A stretch of 64,000 bases of DNA from an uncultured Clostridiaceae bacterium (GTDB taxonomy: Bacteria > Bacillota > Clostridia > Lachnospirales > Lachnospiraceae), in contig CABSIM010000004.1 in the NCBI GenBank assembly GCA_902477765.1, forward strand, positions 1-64,000, in the 5' to 3' direction. The notes under the pieces are model-generated. The model ran no database searches and was not told the DNA's origin. It saw only the letters and a program-made list of their open reading frames with translations. How positions within the stretch are numbered: position 1 is the first letter of the stretch; every line of letters begins with the position of its first letter. Positions 1 to 8,221 of this stretch are shown one piece after another. A program made the position numbers and the translations under genes.

Positions 1-110
1 ATAAAATTCCCAACAATAAAAATACAGGATTTTGGATATGAGAAGATTATAAAAATTTTACGGAATAGAACATTTAAAAGTATAAAAAGAGTATTGTATG
101 TTTTGCGTAA

Positions 111-126
111 TGTTTCACGTGAAACA
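111..126. promoter_or_regulatory. parS: parS centromere site
   Basis: Perfect 16-bp palindrome TGTTTCACGTGAAACA, identical to the consensus ParB-binding parS site of Firmicutes. It lies 135 bp before parA. Chromosomal parS sites cluster near oriC, so this places the window close to the replication origin and gives the ParB encoded just downstream a loading site. Confidence 0.95.
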
Positions 127-260
127 TTTTTATTTTTCTCTGCATAAGGCATAGGAAAATAAAAAAAATTATGTTATACTATTCCCTGATACAGCATTTT
201 CTGGCTGATTTCACAATGAAAGAAGCTGTGGTTTTGTCTGTGGAAAGGATTTGAAGATTT

Positions 261-1031
261 ATGGGACGCGTTATCGCAATTACGAATCAAAAAGGCGGAG
301 TAGGGAAAACTACAACTGCCATTAATTTATCTGCATGTCTGGCTGAGGCAGGTCAGAAGGTTCTGGCTGTCGATTTTGATCCACAGGGCAATACTACCAG
401 CGGCCTGGGACTTGAAAAAGAGTCTGTTGAAAATACGGTCTATGAACTTCTCATGGGTGAATGCAGCCTGGAAGATTGTATTTTCCAGAGTGTTCAGGAG
501 GGACTGGACGTTATGCCGTCCAACGTGGATCTGTCCGGTGCAGAAATAGAACTTCTGGATATCAGTGAAAAAGAATATATTCTGAAAAGACAGCTGGAAA
601 AACTGGGAGGAAAGTATGATTTTATTATTATAGACTGTCCTCCTTCCATTAATCTCCTGACCATCAATGCACTGACAGCGGCGGACACGGTTCTGGTGCC
701 CATACAGTGTGAATATTATGCGCTGGAAGGGCTGAGTCAGGTACTGAAAACTGTCCATCTGGTTCAGAAAAAAATGAATCCGCAGCTGGAAATTGAAGGA
801 GTCGTATTCACCATGTACGATTCCAGAACAAATCTGTCTCTGGAAGTGGTTGAGAACGTAAAGGAACATCTGAATCAGAATATATACAAAACAATTATTC
901 CGAGAAATGTAAGACTGGCGGAAGCTCCCAGTTATGGTATGCCCATCAATCAGTATGACAGCCGGTCATCCGGAGCAGAAAGCTACCGGCTTCTGGCTGC
1001 AGAGGTAATCAGCAGAGGAGAAGAAGTATAA
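261..1031 (+). CDS. parA: ParA/Soj chromosome-partitioning ATPase
   Basis: A 256-residue MinD/ParA-family P-loop ATPase that dimerises on DNA with ATP and works with ParB-parS in origin segregation and, in spore formers, control of DnaA and sporulation. The deviant Walker A motif KGGVGKTT is at about residues 11-18, and the Walker A' region IIIDCPPS is near 122. Length is normal for Soj. The start has a GGAAAGGATTTG ribosome binding site upstream. The stop overlaps the parB start by one base (TAATG), indicating translational coupling. In many Firmicutes rsmG lies directly upstream, but nothing of it is visible in the first 260 bases, which are AT-rich. Confidence 0.95.
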   Translation: MGRVIAITNQKGGVGKTTTAINLSACLAEAGQKVLAVDFDPQGNTTSGLGLEKESVENTVYELLMGECSLEDCIFQSVQEGLDVMPSNVDLSGAEIELLDISEKEYILKRQLEKLGGKYDFIIIDCPPSINLLTINALTAADTVLVPIQCEYYALEGLSQVLKTVHLVQKKMNPQLEIEGVVFTMYDSRTNLSLEVVENVKEHLNQNIYKTIIPRNVRLAEAPSYGMPINQYDSRSSGAESYRLLAAEVISRGEEV

Positions 1032-2041
1032 TGGCAAAAAGAGGATTGGGAAAAGGCCTTGGTGCCTTTTTTGGAGAAGAAATCAGTCTGAAAGAGACTG
1101 AAGAAAAGAAGGCAGAACAGAAGCCGGAAACAGCGGGAAAGGAAAGTCCGTCCATAAAAGACAGGAGCAAAAAGGCAGATGCCAAGCAGGTGACGGCTTC
1201 GCAGACAAAAGTGGTTGAAAGAGTAGTGGAAAAAATCGTGGAAAAACCGGTGGAGCAGAAAATGAAACTTTCCATGATTGAACCCAATGTGAGTCAGCCA
1301 AGAAAGAATTTCGATCAGGAATCGCTGAACGAGCTGGCCGATTCCATTAAGAAATTCGGAGTTCTCCAGCCGCTTCTGGTACAGAAAAAAGCGGATCATT
1401 ATGAAATTATTGCAGGTGAACGCCGCTGGAGAGCAGCAAAACTTGCGGGAATTTCTGAAGTACCGGTGGTGATCCGTGAATATGACAGACAGCAGAGCAT
1501 GGAAATTGCCCTGATTGAGAATGTGCAGCGTGCAGATCTGAATCCCATAGAGGAAGCTCAGGCATATCAGCAGCTGATTCAGGAATTTCATCTGACCCAG
1601 GAAGAAATTGCAGGGCGGGTGTCAAAAAATAGAGCCACCATTACCAACAGCATGCGTCTGTTAAAGCTGGATGAGCGTGTTCAGAACATGCTTGCAGAAG
1701 GAACGTTATCCAGCGGCCATGCCAGAGCACTGCTGGGGCTGGAGGATAAGGAAAAACAGTACCAGGCCGCAGAAAAGATCATAAAAGAAGGTTTAAGCGT
1801 CCGTGACACAGAAAAACTTGTAAAAGTATGGAACAGACCTGAGAAGGTAAAAGAGGACAAAAAGAATGGTCCGGATGTGGAGCTGATTTACAGGGGGCTT
1901 GAGGACAAACTGAAATCAATTATGGGTACGAAGGTTGTAATTAACAGAAAAGATAAGAATAAAGGAAGAATAGAAATCGATTATTATTCCCAGGACGAAC
2001 TGGAACGTCTGATTGAATTAATGGAATCGATTCATTCCTGA
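1031..2041 (+). CDS. parB: ParB/Spo0J chromosome-partitioning protein
   Basis: A 336-residue ParB-family CTPase and DNA clamp that loads at parS and stimulates ParA. The N-terminus (MAKRGLGKGLGAFF) is the typical ParA-stimulating peptide. Residues 30-75 form a charged, lysine-rich linker longer than in Bacillus Spo0J. The CTP-binding core has the ENVQRADLNPIEEA motif near residue 163, followed by an HTH (TQEEIAGRVSKNRATITN) that reads parS. The C-terminal dimerisation domain follows about residue 280. It overlaps parA by one base and has a parS site in the same locus. Confidence 0.95.
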   Translation: MAKRGLGKGLGAFFGEEISLKETEEKKAEQKPETAGKESPSIKDRSKKADAKQVTASQTKVVERVVEKIVEKPVEQKMKLSMIEPNVSQPRKNFDQESLNELADSIKKFGVLQPLLVQKKADHYEIIAGERRWRAAKLAGISEVPVVIREYDRQQSMEIALIENVQRADLNPIEEAQAYQQLIQEFHLTQEEIAGRVSKNRATITNSMRLLKLDERVQNMLAEGTLSSGHARALLGLEDKEKQYQAAEKIIKEGLSVRDTEKLVKVWNRPEKVKEDKKNGPDVELIYRGLEDKLKSIMGTKVVINRKDKNKGRIEIDYYSQDELERLIELMESIHS

Positions 2042-2102
2042 GTTCCGGTTATGTTGATGAAAGATCTTCTGAGCAGTAAGGAAAGGAAGAGTCAAAAATT
2101 TA

Positions 2103-2855
2103 ATGGAAAACAGTATGCTTTATAATCTTCCAATAGATCCGCTGATTCTGATTGCCGGTTTTTCGGTTCTGTCAGTGGTTCTTCTGGTTGTTGTGATAAT
2201 TTGTATTATTAAAATGAATAAACTGTACAGACGGTATGATCTGTTTATGAGAGGAAAAGATGCGGAAACGCTGGAAGACACCATCATATCGATTCTGGAA
2301 CAGCTGAACGAAATCAATGCCAAGGACAGAGGTAACAAAGATGCAATGAAGCAGCTTTCCAAACAGGTAAAATCTTCTTTCCAGAAATTTGGCTTTGTAA
2401 AATATAATGCATTTAAAGGCATGGGAGGAAATCTGAGTTTTGTAATTGCCATGCTGGATCACAATAATTCCGGATTCATTCTCGATGCGGTTCACAGCCG
2501 TGAGGGCTGTTATCTGTATCTGAAGGAAGTTGAAGAGGGTGCAACTGAGGTGCTGCTGGGAGGCGAGGAGCAGGAGGCTCTGGAACAGGCCCTGGGATAT
2601 GTAAAGCGTCCTTCACTTTCCGAAAAGTCAGGAAAGCAGACAGCTGAAGAAAGTGAAAAAGGCGGATCCGGAGAGCAGTCCATTGAGATTCCCAACAGCG
2701 AACGCAGAAAAAGTGAACGCATGAAAGAACTCAGAAGGAGACAGAGAAAGGCGGAACTGTCTTCCGAAGAGAGAAGTTCTGAAACCGAAAGGATGGAGGA
2801 AATTCCGCTGGTTTCAGATGATGAGGACCAGAATGAGGTCAGAGGAGAGTATTAA
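2103..2855 (+). CDS. DUF4446-type membrane-anchored protein
   Basis: A 250-residue protein with one N-terminal membrane helix (about residues 14-37) and a cytoplasmic domain. The block FQKFGFVKYNAFKGMGGNLS followed by SFVIAMLDHNNSGF identifies the DUF4446 family, a protein of unknown function often found behind parB in Clostridia. The last 90 residues are a low-complexity charged tail rich in E, K, S and R. It overlaps the next gene by one base, so the parAB operon probably continues through it. A link to chromosome segregation is inferred only from position. Confidence 0.75.
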   Translation: MENSMLYNLPIDPLILIAGFSVLSVVLLVVVIICIIKMNKLYRRYDLFMRGKDAETLEDTIISILEQLNEINAKDRGNKDAMKQLSKQVKSSFQKFGFVKYNAFKGMGGNLSFVIAMLDHNNSGFILDAVHSREGCYLYLKEVEEGATEVLLGGEEQEALEQALGYVKRPSLSEKSGKQTAEESEKGGSGEQSIEIPNSERRKSERMKELRRRQRKAELSSEERSSETERMEEIPLVSDDEDQNEVRGEY

Positions 2856-3757
2856 TGCATAAGTTCTTGAGAACTGCCGGTTTCAGCATGTACCAGAAAA
2901 AGAAAGATATTGAAAATCTTCTGGATATGCTGGAAAAGCAGGCATCTGTCAGAAAAATCATCCAGATCGATCAGGATACCAGAATCTGTGAGCTTCGTTC
3001 CGAAACTGCTCCGGGAATCGGTATTTCCATTGTGGGAGAGATCGGAGAAAACGGGGAATTTGAACGGGAATTTTATTTCCCGTATGTAACCAGCAATCTG
3101 GAAAGTTCCCATGCAGAATGTTCCGTTCAGAGACATGCGGAACGGGAGACATACGCCGGAATGGTGGATGAAAACGCCATTGGTATTTCTCTTATTTTTT
3201 ATGTACAGAATTTTCTGGATTACAGAGAAAAAAGGGAAAAGAAAAATTCTGCGTTCCGGATTTCCTCTGTCAGTATGGCAGGACTTTCTGTTTCCGGAAA
3301 AATTCTTCTTCCCATTAAGAAGTCCCAGAAACAGATACAGAAATCCAAAGTGGCAGCCAGGGACAGGAACAGCCTCATAGAAGCAGCCAGAAACGGCGAC
3401 GAAGACGCCATGGAAACATTGACCATTGAGGATATTGATCTTTATTCCAGGATATCCAGGAGGGCCATGAAGGAAGATCTTTATTCCATTATAGATTCCT
3501 GTTTTATGCCATGCGGAATTGAATGCGATCAGTATTCAATTATTGGAGAAATTAAAGAAATACAAAAAGTGAAAAATATATATACAAAAGAAGAAATATA
3601 TAAAATGCATCTGGAATGCAATGACCTTCCGTTTTTTGTATGTATTAACAGCAAAGATCTTCTGGGTGAACCGGAACCGGGACGCCGTTTCAAAGGTCAG
3701 ATCTGGATGCAGGGAATCCTGAACTTTAAAGAAATAGAAAAAATGTCTTTTACTTGA
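2855..3757 (+). CDS. DUF3881-type protein of unknown function
   Basis: A 300-residue soluble protein that I assign to the Lachnospiraceae family DUF3881 from its N-terminus (HKFLRTAGFSMY) and overall pattern. There is no signal peptide, membrane helix or recognisable catalytic motif. The middle (about 170-185) holds an acidic ARNGDEDAME segment like that in Sel1/TPR-type helices. It is coupled to the preceding gene (TAATG) and ends the parAB-DUF4446 operon before the tRNA. Function is unknown; position suggests a constitutively expressed housekeeping role. Confidence 0.65.
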   Translation: MHKFLRTAGFSMYQKKKDIENLLDMLEKQASVRKIIQIDQDTRICELRSETAPGIGISIVGEIGENGEFEREFYFPYVTSNLESSHAECSVQRHAERETYAGMVDENAIGISLIFYVQNFLDYREKREKKNSAFRISSVSMAGLSVSGKILLPIKKSQKQIQKSKVAARDRNSLIEAARNGDEDAMETLTIEDIDLYSRISRRAMKEDLYSIIDSCFMPCGIECDQYSIIGEIKEIQKVKNIYTKEEIYKMHLECNDLPFFVCINSKDLLGEPEPGRRFKGQIWMQGILNFKEIEKMSFT

Positions 3758-3787
3758 CTTTCGGGACAGGGTTTGTTAAGATATAAT
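3754..3787 (+). promoter_or_regulatory. weak promoter candidate for tRNA-Arg
   Basis: A clear -10 hexamer TATAAT (3782-3787) lies about 60 bases before the tRNA. The best -35 candidate, TTGACT at 3754, is 22 bases away, longer than the usual 17, so the -35 assignment is uncertain. Confidence 0.35.
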
Positions 3788-3845
3788 ATGCAGGTTTTCC
3801 TGCGGGGCGTTGTCAGATGGTATATCTGCGGATCGCCGGAATGTT

Positions 3846-3922
3846 GTCTCTGTAGCTCAGCAGGATAGAGCGTTCGCCTCCTAAGCGAAAGGCCAGCGGT
3901 TCGAATCCGCTCAGGGACGCCA
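3846..3922 (+). tRNA. tRNA-Arg (anticodon CCT)
   Basis: Full cloverleaf. The acceptor stem is GTCTCTG/CAGGGAC, the D arm GCTCAG..GAGC, the anticodon stem TTCGC/GCGAA with loop CTCCTAA, and the T arm contains GGTTCGAATCC. The anticodon CCT reads AGG (Arg). The 3' CCA is encoded in the DNA (3920-3922). A Rho-independent terminator follows directly. Confidence 0.96.
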
Positions 3923-3932
3923 GTCAATAATT

Positions 3933-3966
3933 GCGGAAGATTTTACAGAATCTTCCGCTTTTTTTG
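3933..3966 (+). terminator. Rho-independent terminator after tRNA-Arg
   Basis: Perfect stem GCGGAAGATT / AATCTTCCGC with a six-base loop, followed by a run of T residues. Confidence 0.9.
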
Positions 3967-4010
3967 TATCATAAAACTGATAAATCATAGGATTATTTTC
4001 AATGAGGAAG

Positions 4011-4039
4011 TGGAAACAGAAGGTTTTATTTAGTATAAT
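4011..4039 (+). promoter_or_regulatory. promoter of the yjdF riboswitch unit
   Basis: The -10 hexamer TATAAT at 4034-4039 has a 17-base spacer to a weak -35 (TGGAAA, 4011-4016). Transcription would start near 4046, just ahead of the aptamer stem P1. Confidence 0.6.
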
Positions 4040-4053
4040 GGATTCTGTAAACA

Positions 4054-4167
4054 GCAGAGATAAAAACGCAACGTACACCGCAAGGTGTGCCAGAGCCGGT
4101 AGGTAGCCCGGCCGTCCTGAATGCTTCAGGGTAAGTAACCTTCCCTCCTGGGTCGTCCCTTCTCTGC
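4054..4167 (+). ncRNA. yjdF riboswitch (azaaromatic-binding RNA)
   Basis: A structured leader directly before a yjdF gene. P1 is GCAGAGA (4054-4060) with TCTCTGC (4161-4167). Inside are the conserved-looking segment AAAACGCAACG, a hairpin CACCGCAAGGTG, a GCCGGTAGGTAGCCCGGC element, the hairpin CCTGAATGCTTCAGG and the distal CCCTCCTGGGTCGTCC block. Order, sequence and target gene fit the yjdF motif, which binds many azaaromatic compounds. The downstream ribosome binding site (AGGAGGG, 4182-4188) is close enough for translational control. Confidence 0.87.
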
Positions 4168-4195
4168 TCATATTGTTTTTCAGGAGGGTTTCGTT

Positions 4196-4612
4196 ATGGA
4201 CAAGGTAAAAGGAATGCTGACGGTATTTTTTGAGGACCCGTTCTGGGCCGGTCTGTTTGAGCGGACAGAGAACGGCAGGCTGTCGGTCTGTAAGGTCACA
4301 TTCGGCGCAGAGCCGGGGGATCATGAGATCTGGGAGTTTATCCTGCATCATTATTGTCAGCTGAAATTCAGTCCATCTGTTGAAGCAGCTGTAAAGAAAG
4401 AGCCGGACAATCCCAAACGGCTGCAGAGAAGCGTCCGCAGGCTGACCAGAGCCAGAGGAATCGGTACAAAATCTCAGCAGGCATTACAGCTGCAGCATGA
4501 GGAAAACAGGCTGGAGCGAAAAGCAGTCTCCAGGGAAATGCGGGAGGCTGAGAGGCAAAGGCAGTTTGAAATGAAGCAACAGAAACGAAAAGAGAAGCAC
4601 CGGGGCAGATAG
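4196..4612 (+). CDS. yjdF: YjdF family protein (DUF2992)
   Basis: A 138-residue protein of the YjdF family. The N-terminal half (GMLTVFFEDPFWAGLFER, then CKVTFGAEPGDHEIWEF) is the conserved core. The C-terminal 60 residues are a very basic, E/K/R/Q-rich helix, as usual for the family. YjdF's biochemical role is not established; it is the sole regulon member of most yjdF riboswitches and is thought to help deal with toxic heteroaromatic compounds. A strong ribosome binding site sits 8 bases before the ATG. Confidence 0.9.
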   Translation: MDKVKGMLTVFFEDPFWAGLFERTENGRLSVCKVTFGAEPGDHEIWEFILHHYCQLKFSPSVEAAVKKEPDNPKRLQRSVRRLTRARGIGTKSQQALQLQHEENRLERKAVSREMREAERQRQFEMKQQKRKEKHRGR

Positions 4613-4695
4613 CCCCGGACTTCTGCATATGAAAATACCGGTTTTGCTGAGAAAGTAAATGCATTTACCGATGAATGCTGTTATACAGGAGAGGC

Positions 4696-5292
4696 ATGGA
4701 TAAGACACTTTTATACTATGAAAATAATGCAGAAACCTTTATAGATGAAACGGTAAAGGTGAATTTCAGTGATGTTGCGGACCGCTTTCTGGCATATCTT
4801 CACGACGGAGCAGCGATTCTTGATTATGGCTGCGGTTCCGGCAGAGATACCAGGTATTTTCTTGAAAGAGGCTTTCTGGTGGAAGCGGTTGATGGTTCTG
4901 AGAAACTTTGCCGGTATGCGTCCTGCTATACCGGAATACCCGTAAAATGCATGCTTTTTCAGGAACTGGAAGAATATCAGAAATATGACGGGATCTGGGC
5001 GTGTGCATCTGTTCTTCATGTTGCGAAGAAAGACCTTCCCGGTATTTTTGAGAGAATGATAAAGGCATTGAAGGAGAATGGAATTATATATGTCTCCTTT
5101 AAATATGGAGATTCTGAGGAAAACAGAAAAGACAGATTTTTTTCTGATTTTACACTGGAGTCATTTACCGTTTTTTCGGTACAGTTTCCTGAACTGCGGA
5201 TCATGGAGAAATGGATATCAGGGGATGTACGTCCAGGAAGAGGTGAGGAAAGATGGCTGAATGTTATCCTGAAAAAGACGGTTATGCCGTAA
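4696..5292 (+). CDS. class I SAM-dependent methyltransferase (TehB-like)
   Basis: A 198-residue Rossmann methyltransferase. Motif I is LDYGCGSGRDTRYF near residue 44, motif II is EAVDGSEKL, and the post-IV block is IWACASVLHV. No DNA-methyltransferase NPPY/DPPY motif is present, so the target may be a small molecule, protein or RNA rather than adenine in DNA. The ATG at 4696 follows GGAGAGG; an in-frame ATG 21 bases upstream has no good ribosome binding site. The last 40 bases overlap the start of the HNH gene in another frame, implying coupled translation. Confidence 0.8.
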   Translation: MDKTLLYYENNAETFIDETVKVNFSDVADRFLAYLHDGAAILDYGCGSGRDTRYFLERGFLVEAVDGSEKLCRYASCYTGIPVKCMLFQELEEYQKYDGIWACASVLHVAKKDLPGIFERMIKALKENGIIYVSFKYGDSEENRKDRFFSDFTLESFTVFSVQFPELRIMEKWISGDVRPGRGEERWLNVILKKTVMP

Positions 5293-6431
5293 CCATTGAC
5301 GGAAAATACAGCAGTTCACTGGATATCGAATGCTTCTTTCTTATGATGAAGGATCCGTCTTACTGCTATAAGTTTTACTGGCTTGAGGCAATGGTGAAAC
5401 TGATTTCGGAAGGTATCACGGAAACCACGTTCAATGAGATCATAGACGAAATGATTGTAAGTGCCTGGTATTCGGTACGGGAATTTCATGTTCACCTGAG
5501 CGGTATCCAGAACGGAGAGGTCCGGGATGGTCTGGAACGTGCTGTGGTAAAGCTGGCAGAATTAAGCAGCCTTCCTGCATGTGCATCCAGGACAGAAATC
5601 AGAAATGCCATTGTACAGTATGAATCTGAACTTAAGCCATTCAAGGAACAGCTTACCAATATGGTTCCGTATCGTGCGCTTGCCGGATTTTTCCGGCGCA
5701 GCAATGAACCGGTCAGCTGGGGCAGTACAGTTCGCCTGACGGAATATATCCGGCATATCAATCAGACGATACTTCTCCCTTATACTCTGGGAACAGGCAG
5801 AAAATTAAAAAAAGAGGTTTATTTCAGTCAGGCCTGGGCTGAAATGATTCAGGATCATACGGTATCCATTCTGGGATGGATTCAATATGAGAAGATCAAA
5901 TGGCTGCAGATGAACAATCCGGAACTTCCAGGCCTGATATACAAGCTGGCTCCTCCGGATGAAAAAATGCGCAAACTGGGCAATGTGAGAAAACTCTGGG
6001 AAGGTGTGATGGAAACATATCCGGTTTCTGATGTGTTTACAGGAAAGAGACTGGAAAGAAAGCAGTATGATGTGGACCATTTCATTCCCTGGTCTTTTGT
6101 GATGAATGATGAACTCTGGAATCTGATGCCCATGGATTCTTCCCTGAATGCTTCCAAAGGCAGCCGTCTGCCAAAGTGGAATCCCTTTTTTGAGCGGTTT
6201 GCCGGAAATCAGTTTCAGATGTATGAGCTGATACAGAAAGCACCGGAAATCAGAAAGCTATATGAAGCCTGTTATCGTGATAACCTTCATTCTCTTTGGG
6301 CCGGACAGGAATTATACAGGCCCGGAAACAGCAAGCAGGAATTTTTCAGTGTCCTTGAAAAAAATATGCGTCCGGTATATGATTCTGCCAGACGCCAGGG
6401 CTACGAGCTGTGGAATTATAATCCTGTATAG
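5253..6431 (+). CDS. HNH endonuclease domain protein (HNH_4-like)
   Basis: A 392-residue protein with a C-terminal HNH nuclease module at about 270-310: YDVDHFIPWSF, then ELWNLMPM and NASKGSRLP. The DVDH..P.SF...D...N...N..K pattern resembles the HNH_4 type shared with Cas9 HNH domains, and the catalytic His and Asn are retained. The first 260 residues are helical with no family I recognise and may bind substrate or partner. It starts inside the methyltransferase gene with a GAGGAAAG ribosome binding site. Paired nuclease and methyltransferase suggest defence or modification, but this is inference. Confidence 0.75.
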   Translation: MAECYPEKDGYAVTIDGKYSSSLDIECFFLMMKDPSYCYKFYWLEAMVKLISEGITETTFNEIIDEMIVSAWYSVREFHVHLSGIQNGEVRDGLERAVVKLAELSSLPACASRTEIRNAIVQYESELKPFKEQLTNMVPYRALAGFFRRSNEPVSWGSTVRLTEYIRHINQTILLPYTLGTGRKLKKEVYFSQAWAEMIQDHTVSILGWIQYEKIKWLQMNNPELPGLIYKLAPPDEKMRKLGNVRKLWEGVMETYPVSDVFTGKRLERKQYDVDHFIPWSFVMNDELWNLMPMDSSLNASKGSRLPKWNPFFERFAGNQFQMYELIQKAPEIRKLYEACYRDNLHSLWAGQELYRPGNSKQEFFSVLEKNMRPVYDSARRQGYELWNYNPV

Positions 6432-6573
6432 GGAAAGGATACGATGTATGAAAAAAGATTTCTCCCACAGGCTGCAGACCGGAAAAGCTGAAGCATGAGA
6501 ATTCTGCTGCAGACCACGGAGACAAGCCGGGAATCCGGAAAACAGACGAAAAAGGAAAGAAAGGAAAATTTAA

Positions 6574-6625
6574 ATGCGCCCTTCCGGGACACGGGATATT
6601 ATCTGCCGGTCCCTGGAGGGCGCAT
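6574..6625 (-). terminator. GC-rich hairpin, possible terminator
   Basis: A 17-bp stem (arms 6574-6590 and 6609-6625) with one wobble and one mismatch. On the minus strand it is followed by a T-rich stretch, so it could terminate the leftward membrane-protein gene; on the plus strand no T run follows. The rest of 6432-6681 shows no gene I can support. Confidence 0.5.
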
Positions 6626-6681
6626 ATTGTATCCGTCGGACAGAAAGTCCGAGAATATGATTCAGTAAATTCGGTAAAAAA

Positions 6682-7149
6682 CTATGCCTGGCCGGACAGA
6701 GCCTTTTTATTCTGTTTCGAACCGATGATAAACAGAATGGGGGCTGCGATTCCTCCCAGAAGGTTGCAGATTCCCAGAAGGCTGATGATGCCTGTGGACA
6801 GGCCGAAGATACCGAAAATCAGGAGAATGATTCCCCAAACGAGAAAGAAGGTGGATGCTGTCCGGGATTTCTTGATTCCCAGAATGCCCACAATGATTTT
6901 TATCACATTGAAGATTACAGATACACCCAGGGCCGCATATGCAATGCCTGATACAGCCATGACAGCCTGATCCATGGTGATTCCGCCTTCATTCAGCTGT
7001 GCTTCCACGGCGGCGCTTTCATCCGGCGTCAGATTCATCATGGAACTCAGAGATGAGCTGATGTTGACTGCAGTGATAATGATGGCGAGGACTGCACATA
7101 CGATCATCATGATGGATGCAGCCTGAAGCAGATTGTTTTTCTCTTTCAT
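6682..7149 (-). CDS. small multi-pass membrane protein, unknown
   Basis: A 155-residue protein with about four hydrophobic helices (residues 10-33, 60-88, 98-118, 120-146), a short polar loop between the first two, and a Lys-rich C-terminal tail. An AGGAGG ribosome binding site lies just before the ATG. I do not recognise a family with confidence; it resembles the many small four-helix DUF membrane proteins of Firmicutes. Neighbours give no functional clue. Confidence 0.65.
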   Translation of the reverse strand: MKEKNNLLQAASIMMIVCAVLAIIITAVNISSSLSSMMNLTPDESAAVEAQLNEGGITMDQAVMAVSGIAYAALGVSVIFNVIKIIVGILGIKKSRTASTFFLVWGIILLIFGIFGLSTGIISLLGICNLLGGIAAPILFIIGSKQNKKALSGQA

Positions 7150-7396
7150 ACCCTCCTCCTTATAGATTTGCGTTGATTATTATGAGAGCGGAGATGTCAT
7201 ATGAAGCCCTTTCTTTAGAATCCCTGTCTGCCGGCACAGGATCCTGTGATTTCAGGCTCCCTGTTGGAAAGCTCCCATGAAGAAAGTATATCATGAAAAG
7301 GCATTTTATGAAAGCTGCGGGGGGATTTTTCAGATAATTTGCCGTGTACAGGTTCTAAAAGAGTGCAGAAAGGATATCTGATGCGGCAGCATCCTG

Positions 7397-8122
7397 TCAC
7401 AGCACGGGGCATCGGACTTTCCCGATGGAAATATATCCGTTCAGAACCGCGCTTACGTCGGTACCTTCCGGAATCTGATCGTGGACGGAAACCAGATCCA
7501 CCTGAATGTCAAGGGAAACGGTTCCGTCCGGAAGCGGGGTTCCCACATAACGGGTATTGACCATTCCTGTGGGGGCGATGGAGCGGTTCCACAGAATTCC
7601 TTTCAGCTGTTCCGGAGTCCTGTCGGGAAAATTTATATTCCATACTTCTCCGGGGCTCTGGCCTGCAGCCAGAAGCTGATGAATGAGAGTTCCAAGATAC
7701 TGTCTGGCAGTGTCCAGACCGGCACCATAGGCATTGGAAAAAGCCATGGCGGGAATTCCGTTCATCACCGCTTCAAAAGCGGCGCCAAGAGTTCCGGAAT
7801 AGGCAATTTCAAAACCTGCGTTGCAGCCGTCATTGATACCGGAGAACACATAGTCCGGTTTTTCCGCCATGATATACTGCAAAGCGGTTTTCACACAGTC
7901 CGCGGGACTTCCATGGATCTGCCAGGCTTCTTTGACCGGCACGGGAAATCCGGCGGCTTTTTCTGCTTTCAGCGATCCCTGAATGGAAAGTTTCTGGGAC
8001 ATGGCACTGCACTGGCTTGCAGGGGCCACGACCCATACCTCTCCCAGTTCCATGGCGGCCTCTGCCAGCAGTGCCAGACCTGGAGCATGGATGGAATCAT
8101 CATTTACGATCAGAATTCTCAT
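7397..8122 (-). CDS. surE: SurE 5'/3'-nucleotidase
   Basis: A 241-residue survival protein E. It hydrolyses nucleoside 5' and 3' monophosphates with a divalent metal bound by the N-terminal Asp pair. The sequence begins MRILIVNDDSIHAPG, the family signature, except that the usual NDDG reads NDDS. The SGIN(D) block (VFSGINDGCNAG, about 94) and the GTLGAA segment are also typical. Length is slightly below the usual 250. The 250 bases downstream (7150-7396) hold no supportable gene. Confidence 0.92.
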   Translation of the reverse strand: MRILIVNDDSIHAPGLALLAEAAMELGEVWVVAPASQCSAMSQKLSIQGSLKAEKAAGFPVPVKEAWQIHGSPADCVKTALQYIMAEKPDYVFSGINDGCNAGFEIAYSGTLGAAFEAVMNGIPAMAFSNAYGAGLDTARQYLGTLIHQLLAAGQSPGEVWNINFPDRTPEQLKGILWNRSIAPTGMVNTRYVGTPLPDGTVSLDIQVDLVSVHDQIPEGTDVSAVLNGYISIGKVRCPVL

Positions 8123-8221
8123 ATATGGTCACGTATCCTTTCTTTTCTGCGGTCAGGTCTGTCAGCGGTTTGCCGGCGACTTTTCCTGCAGTATCACTTT
8201 GGATTTCCTATAGTCAATTTT

